DNA of 18,693 bases, from assembly GCA_905479515.1 (NCBI GenBank), contig CAJQMX010000338.1:1-18693 (forward strand). Direction: 5' to 3'. The DNA is from an uncultured Parasphingopyxis sp. Lineage in GTDB: Bacteria; Pseudomonadota; Alphaproteobacteria; Sphingomonadales; Sphingomonadaceae. A program made the translations under genes and the position numbers. Within the stretch, counting starts at the first letter, position 1. Each line of letters begins with the position of its first letter. This document shows, piece after piece, positions 15,214 to 18,693 of the stretch. Below the pieces are notes generated by a model. The model was given only the letters and a program-made list of their open reading frames with translations, made no database searches and was not told where the DNA came from.

Positions 15214-16092
15214 ATGATCATAGGCAAAGCAATCAGGCTGATGACTATTGCCAGTCTCGCGGTTTCTGTTCCATCCTCGGCGTTTTTTCAGACATCAGCC
15301 GAAGACACCCGCAAGGCGGAAGAATTGGACGCCGAAGCAGCCCGGCTGGTCGCGCAGGCGGAGAATCTCAGGACCCAGGCGCAGCAGGCCCGCATCGCCG
15401 CTGCCAGGGCCCAAATTGCAGCAGAAACGGAAGCCCTGCGCCAAGGCGCCAACGCTCGTGCGGAGTTGGCGCGTCATGGCGAAAGCGTACCTCCGCAACC
15501 TGGCGTCAATTCCAGCCAACCCGAAGCCGTCAAAGACGATGCGGGCAATCCGCTTAGCGGATTCGGGCTTGGCGCGGGGATCGCCTATGTTTTCGATACG
15601 GGCAGGAATGACAGGATTGCCGAAGCCGACCTCGTCGGTGATGATAGAATCGTGCGGGTCAGGCGACTCGAAAATGCCTCGGCGCGGCTTATCGTCGAAA
15701 CCCATTATTTCTTCACGCCGTGCGGTGAATTTCTCGGCATGGCGCGGCTCGGCCTGACCAATGAATGCGACCGCAATAAGGGCCCCGGCAATTCCTCCCG
15801 ATATCGCCGCACCGGCGAAGCAAATTGGGGCATCGGTCCGTTCATCGCCGTCCAGCCCGATTCCAGCAATATCATAGACGCAATCGGGGCCGGCCTCATG
15901 ATTGGTCTGAGGCGACCCGGAAGCGATAATCAGAGCTTCAATTTCGGCATTGGCTATCTGGTTGATGTCAATGCGCAGATCCTTGGCGAGGGCATCGTTG
16001 CCAACGAGCCTCTGCCCGAAGATGAAGACGGCATCCGGTTTCAGGACCGCGCCCAAGGGGGGGTCATGCTGATCACCTCCTATACGTTCTAA
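15214..16092 (+). CDS. Envelope protein: signal peptide, coiled coil, beta-rich C-terminal domain
   Basis: A 292-residue protein that I do not recognise by name. Residues 1-23 (ending VSVPSSA) are a signal peptide. Residues about 30-78 are an Ala/Glu/Gln-rich coiled coil (AEELDAEAARLVAQAENLRT and on). A Pro/Asn-rich linker (90-114) leads to a beta-rich domain (115-292) with alternating strands such as GFGLGAGIAYVF, SARLIVETHYFF, WGIGPFIAV and AIGAGLMIGLRR. It ends in ITSYTF with a C-terminal Phe, as in outer-membrane barrels. Two Cys (177 and 190 region) could pair. The ATG at 15214 is chosen for the AAAGGGGCGG upstream and the signal peptide; the open frame begins at 15124. It is divergent from parC. 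Outer-membrane placement is inferred. Confidence 0.78.
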   Translation: MIIGKAIRLMTIASLAVSVPSSAFFQTSAEDTRKAEELDAEAARLVAQAENLRTQAQQARIAAARAQIAAETEALRQGANARAELARHGESVPPQPGVNSSQPEAVKDDAGNPLSGFGLGAGIAYVFDTGRNDRIAEADLVGDDRIVRVRRLENASARLIVETHYFFTPCGEFLGMARLGLTNECDRNKGPGNSSRYRRTGEANWGIGPFIAVQPDSSNIIDAIGAGLMIGLRRPGSDNQSFNFGIGYLVDVNAQILGEGIVANEPLPEDEDGIRFQDRAQGGVMLITSYTF

Positions 16093-16139
16093 CTCAACGA
16101 CATTTTCGGACGATCACAGGCCCGGGAGAGTTTCGCTCA

Positions 16140-16325
16140 GCTCCAACCGGCGAACCGGAAAATTCCACAGCTCATTCCAGATGACGGGCTGTTCTGGACC
16201 CTGATTTGACCCCAAAACAGAAACCTCCTCGTGTCGCTTTTAGCATAAGCTTATAGCGGCCGAGGAGGCTGGGCGGGAAGCTATGGCTCCCGTCAATGTC
16301 GCCCGGGCATTTATCCCCGGGTGGT
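16140..16325 (-). ncRNA. Candidate small structured RNA or structured 3' region of purU
   Basis: The 307-base gap 16093-16399 has no convincing gene; a 63-codon frame in it lacks any family resemblance. Read on the minus strand there are successive hairpins: CCCGGG-N8-CCCGGG (16302-16321), CGGGAGC..GCTTCCCG (16277-16295), then CCTCCTCG...CGAGGAGG (16224-16268) followed by TTTCTGTTTT. Downstream are CCAGA/TCTGG (16177-16197) and CCGG-CGAA-CCGG (16147-16158). A weak promoter-like pair, CTGCAA (16354-16359) and TATACG (16332-16337), lies 17 bases apart upstream. It could be an independent RNA or the trailer of the purU message. I could not match it to a known RNA family. Confidence 0.35.
16211..16268 (-). 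terminator. Probable Rho-independent terminator downstream of purU
   Basis: The arms CCTCCTCG (minus, 16261-16268) and CGAGGAGG (16224-16231) form an 8-base stem, with a second inner pairing CGCT/AGCG and the palindrome ATAAGCTTAT at the tip. On the minus strand the stem is followed directly by TTTCTGTTTT. The loop is large and interrupted, so it is less compact than a textbook terminator. Confidence 0.55.
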
Positions 16326-16399
16326 GCGACTCGTATAGCATAGTTTTGGGTTGATTGCAGCATTCATCCAAGCGTGCCGTAACGGAAATCGCCTTCCGA

Positions 16400-17257
16400 C
16401 TAGCGAAACACGACCGTCCGTGTGCCATTCACGAGCAGCCGGCGTTCGCCAACCCATTTCACTGCACGCGCCAGCACCTGAGCTTCGATATCCCGACCGA
16501 TCCGGATCATGTCATCGACGCTGGCTCGATGATCGACGCGCTCCACAGCCTGTTCGATAATCGGTCCCTCGTCGAGATCGGCGGTTACGAAATGTGCGGT
16601 CGCCCCGATCAGCTTCACACCGCGCTCATAGGCCCGGTGATAGGGCCGTGCGCCTTTGAAGCCCGGCAGGAAGCTGTGATGGATATTGATGCAGCGCCCG
16701 GTGAGCTGCTCGACCAGCGCCTCAGACAAGACCTGCATATAGCGGGCGAGCACCAGCGTGCGGGCGCCAGCCTCTTCCATGATGGTCAGCATCTGCTGTT
16801 CCTGGGCCTCGCGATCATCATCGGTTACCGGCAGATAATGAAAGGGCACGCCGTGCCATTCGGTGAGCGCGCGGCAGCTTTCATGGTTCGAAACCACCCC
16901 GGCAATTTCGACCGGCAGCGCGCCCGTCTTCCAGCGGTGCAGCAGGTCATTCAGGCAATGGCTGGCCTTTGAAACGGCGATCACGATTTTCGGATGCACA
17001 TCGCTCCGACCCATGCGCCAATCAAGATCATGGCGATCTGCGACCTCGCCAAAAGCCGATTTGAGCTGTGCGGTATCGGCCGGAAATTTCGGCCCGGCAT
17101 CCTTGAACTCGACCCGCATGAAAAAGCGATTGGCCTCAAGATCGGCATATTGCTGGCTATCGAGAATGAACCCGTCATGCTCCGCAAGGAAACCCGTGAC
17201 GGCGGCGACAAGCCCTACCCGGTCCTCGGCTGTCAACGTCAATATATGGCTTGCCAT
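16400..17257 (-). CDS. purU: Formyltetrahydrofolate deformylase
   Basis: A 285-residue cytoplasmic enzyme that hydrolyses 10-formyltetrahydrofolate to tetrahydrofolate and formate, balancing one-carbon pools and feeding formate to purine synthesis. The N-terminal ACT domain (about 4-85, beginning HILTLTAEDRVGLVAAVTGF) is followed by the formyltransferase-like domain. The catalytic Asn191, His193 and Asp229 lie in NIHHSFLPGFKGARPYHRAY and TADLDEGPII. Their spacing equals that of Asn106, His108 and Asp144 of the GAR transformylase fold. Length and order are normal for PurU. AGGA lies about 7 bases before the ATG. The ACT domain suggests allosteric control (glycine and methionine in E. coli). 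It stands alone on the minus strand, followed by a structured gap. Confidence 0.95.
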   Translation of the reverse strand: MASHILTLTAEDRVGLVAAVTGFLAEHDGFILDSQQYADLEANRFFMRVEFKDAGPKFPADTAQLKSAFGEVADRHDLDWRMGRSDVHPKIVIAVSKASHCLNDLLHRWKTGALPVEIAGVVSNHESCRALTEWHGVPFHYLPVTDDDREAQEQQMLTIMEEAGARTLVLARYMQVLSEALVEQLTGRCINIHHSFLPGFKGARPYHRAYERGVKLIGATAHFVTADLDEGPIIEQAVERVDHRASVDDMIRIGRDIEAQVLARAVKWVGERRLLVNGTRTVVFR

Positions 17258-17425
17258 TGGCTATCCTGTTGCAAGGGTTTTTCGGGAGAAAGCGCGGATG
17301 CCGTTCCTTTCGCCGGCGCGTTCCAATTGCAAGCCCTCATTCATTTTCTTCGCCGCAAAAGAGATAATGAAACGGCCTATAGGTCCGCATCTGCAACGCT
17401 TTATCGACAAAAAAGCACTTTTCAT

Positions 17426-17445
17426 CGTATTTGATACGTTATAAC
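17426..17445 (+). promoter_or_regulatory. Possible promoter element of the lipoprotein gene
   Basis: A CGTAT-TTG-ATACG dyad (17426-17438) runs into TATAAC (17440-17445), a good -10 hexamer, about 30 bases before the start codon at 17476. No clear -35 is seen 16-18 bases upstream. The dyad would lie in the spacer, where an activator or repressor could bind. Confidence 0.3.
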
Positions 17446-17475
17446 ACGCACCTTCCACTGATGGAGGAGTGCCTT

Positions 17476-18381
17476 ATGCGTAGCTTTCTAAAATCAACAT
17501 CCGCCCTGGCGGCAATCGGAATTCTTGCGATATCCTGTTCCGAAAGTTCCCCCGAATACGCCGAAGAAGCGGCTTATGAAGATTATGGCGTGGAAGCCGC
17601 CGAAGCCGAAGCCGCCCCGGGCGCTGGTGGTCCCAATATTGCGGTGACCGCCGCCCCGGGTGTCGCGTTCAATTATCGCTATGCGTTCCGGCTGCAGAAC
17701 AACCAGATCGCATCGATTCAAGAGCAACATGCCGCCGCTTGCGAAGAACTGGGTATCGATCGCTGCCGGATTACAGGCATGCGCTATCGTCTGGTCAACG
17801 AGACGGATGTCTCCGCCATGCTCGAATTCAAGCTCGACCCGGCCATCGCCCGTTCCTTTGGCCGTGATGCGGGCGTACTCGTTACCGATGCCGAGGGTAT
17901 GCTGGTCGATGCGGAGATTAGCGGTGTCGACGAGGGTGCCAATATCGCACGGGCACAGCGGGACAGCGCGAACATCGCCGATACGATTGCCGAGCTCGAA
18001 GCGCAGCTCGCAACCCCGGGCTTGCCGGAAGGCGAGCGAGTGCTGCTGACCCAACAACTTGAGCGCCTTCGCCAGGCCGGACAGGCAACCCGGGAGCGCA
18101 TTGCCAATAGCGAAGAATCGCTCGCGACCACGCCGATGACCTTCACTTATGGATCAGGTGATATCATTCCGGGCTTCGACAGCCGCACACCGATGCGCGA
18201 AGCCTTCCGTGACAGCGGATCGCTGTTCTTCGGAACCATCGCCTTCTTCGTGATCGCGCTGGGTGCGATCATTCCATGGCTGCTGCTGATCCTGCTGATC
18301 GGGGCGCTTGTCCGCGTCATCCGTCCGATCTGGCGGCAATATTTCGGCAACAAGGATCAGATGGAAGAGAAGGTCGAGTAA
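17476..18381 (+). CDS. DUF4349-like lipoprotein with C-terminal membrane helix
   Basis: A 301-residue envelope protein. The N-terminus MRSFLKSTSALAAIGILAISC is a lipoprotein signal with the lipid-carrying Cys21, followed by an Asp/Glu/Ala-rich low-complexity stretch (22-50). A central domain (about 60-150) precedes a coiled coil (150-215, with IAELEAQLA and LLTQQLERLRQA). A hydrophobic helix (about 250-281) and a basic-acidic tail (RPIWRQYFGNKDQMEEKVE) end it. This lipobox, central domain, coiled coil and terminal helix order fits DUF4349 proteins, whose role is unknown. The ATG at 17476 has an excellent GGAGGAG six bases upstream; the frame is open 15 codons further without a ribosome site. 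Tethering at both ends could span two membranes or loop back to one. Confidence 0.75.
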   Translation: MRSFLKSTSALAAIGILAISCSESSPEYAEEAAYEDYGVEAAEAEAAPGAGGPNIAVTAAPGVAFNYRYAFRLQNNQIASIQEQHAAACEELGIDRCRITGMRYRLVNETDVSAMLEFKLDPAIARSFGRDAGVLVTDAEGMLVDAEISGVDEGANIARAQRDSANIADTIAELEAQLATPGLPEGERVLLTQQLERLRQAGQATRERIANSEESLATTPMTFTYGSGDIIPGFDSRTPMREAFRDSGSLFFGTIAFFVIALGAIIPWLLLILLIGALVRVIRPIWRQYFGNKDQMEEKVE

Positions 18382-18401
18382 ACCAACACACTAACCGAAA
18401 C

Positions 18402-18440
18402 GGTATCGGAGCTGGAGCAGTCTGCCTCAGCTCCGATACC
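18402..18440. terminator. Long stem-loop between convergent genes
   Basis: GGTATCGGAGCTG (18402-18414) pairs perfectly over 13 bases with CAGCTCCGATACC (18428-18440) around a 13-base loop. It lies between the convergent lipoprotein gene and the NTF2-like gene, and its right arm encodes the last codons of the latter. There is no real U-tract on the plus strand and only GTTTCGGTT on the minus strand. It probably ends or protects both transcripts. Confidence 0.65.
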
Positions 18441-18693
18441 AGTCGGCATCAGGCAAGGTCACACCGTCGCGTTCATTGTCCCAGATGATGTGCATGATCC
18501 ACCAGCGTGCGCCGTCCCAGAATAGCTGGATCATGTTCATGCCGCGAAACAGCAGCGTCCCGCCTTCCTGTGCATCGCGCGCCTCATATTCGCTGAACGC
18601 CTGGGCGATATTTCCAAACTGGAAGAGTTTTCGGTTGGTTTCGATTTCGTAGAAATGCTGGTCGGCGAGCAGCGGGATCGTCGCTTCGCGAAA
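18427..18693 (-). CDS. NTF2-like (SnoaL/DUF4440-type) protein, C-terminal part
   Basis: This is an open minus-strand frame of 88 codons to a TGA at 18427-18429; the start lies beyond the right edge. The visible residues include FYEIETNRKLFQFGNIAQAF, then a strand pair with GGTLLFRGMNMIQLFWDG and ARWWIMHIIWDNE. This is the typical end of an NTF2-like fold, where a G-x-N-x-x-Q-L strand is followed by a WW-containing strand. Such proteins are small cytoplasmic or periplasmic proteins of mixed function; no activity can be named. The final codons lie inside the 3' stem-loop. The frame is real by composition, but the family call is moderate. Confidence 0.65.
   Translation of the reverse strand, partial: FREATIPLLADQHFYEIETNRKLFQFGNIAQAFSEYEARDAQEGGTLLFRGMNMIQLFWDGARWWIMHIIWDNERDGVTLPDADWYRS

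Noticed and set aside
16172..16363. A 63-codon minus-strand frame in the gap after purU
   Set aside because: It passes through several hairpins, has no family resemblance and no convincing ribosome site.
16093..16399. 6S RNA or other well-known housekeeping RNA
   Set aside because: The gap folds as several short hairpins rather than one long rod, and I see none of the diagnostic sequences of 6S, SRP, tmRNA or RNase P RNA.
1..18693. Genomic island, prophage or defence system
   Set aside because: No integrase, transposase, tRNA junction, phage gene or restriction/toxin genes were found, and the genes look compositionally uniform by eye.

Overview
The window looks like a chromosomal segment of a moderately GC-rich alphaproteobacterium, most likely order Sphingomonadales. 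The TonB protein begins with the sphingomonad-style N-terminus MAYADQKMSSRKL. The operon order is tonB-exbB-exbD-exbD, the dihydroneopterin aldolase is of the alphaproteobacterial type, and a DUF1285-NUDIX-cca cluster is present. These judgements rest on family knowledge and no search was run. There is no tRNA, rRNA, CRISPR array, transposase or prophage gene. Nearly all of it is ordinary core-genome DNA.

Layout. Bases 1-362 hold the 3' end of a thiolase, closed by a strong bidirectional terminator shared with a convergent intracellular PHA depolymerase (phaZ, minus). phaZ is divergent from an MsbA-like ABC exporter (1777-3552). The shared promoter region carries a perfect TATAAT and a PhaR-like operator. 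A 233-base gap with hairpins follows, then the minus-strand TonB energy-transduction operon (6299 to 3786). A secreted protein of unknown function (6511-7344) converges on a folate pair: folB followed by a PTR1/FolM-like SDR reductase with a 4-base stop/start overlap. Divergent from folB is a plus-strand run of GNAT acetyltransferase, DUF1285 protein, NUDIX CoA pyrophosphatase and CCA-adding enzyme, the last three joined by ATGA overlaps. Next is an ECF sigma factor coupled to a DUF6768 membrane protein. On the minus strand are parC and, one base beyond its stop, a small three-helix membrane protein. A signal-peptide/coiled-coil/beta-rich envelope protein (15214-16092), a structured 307-base gap, purU (minus), a DUF4349-like lipoprotein (plus) and the 3' end of an NTF2-like gene (minus, cut by the window edge) complete the segment.

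Themes. Folate and one-carbon chemistry appear twice (folB plus pteridine reductase, and purU). Envelope functions recur: TonB system, ABC exporter, coiled-coil barrel-like protein, lipoprotein. Carbon-storage turnover is at the left end (thiolase, phaZ). I found no clear undescribed multi-gene system. The best leads are the sigma/DUF6768 pair, the phaZ operator-promoter, the Asp-Tyr-Lys pteridine reductase coupled to folB, and a possible small structured RNA between purU and the envelope gene.
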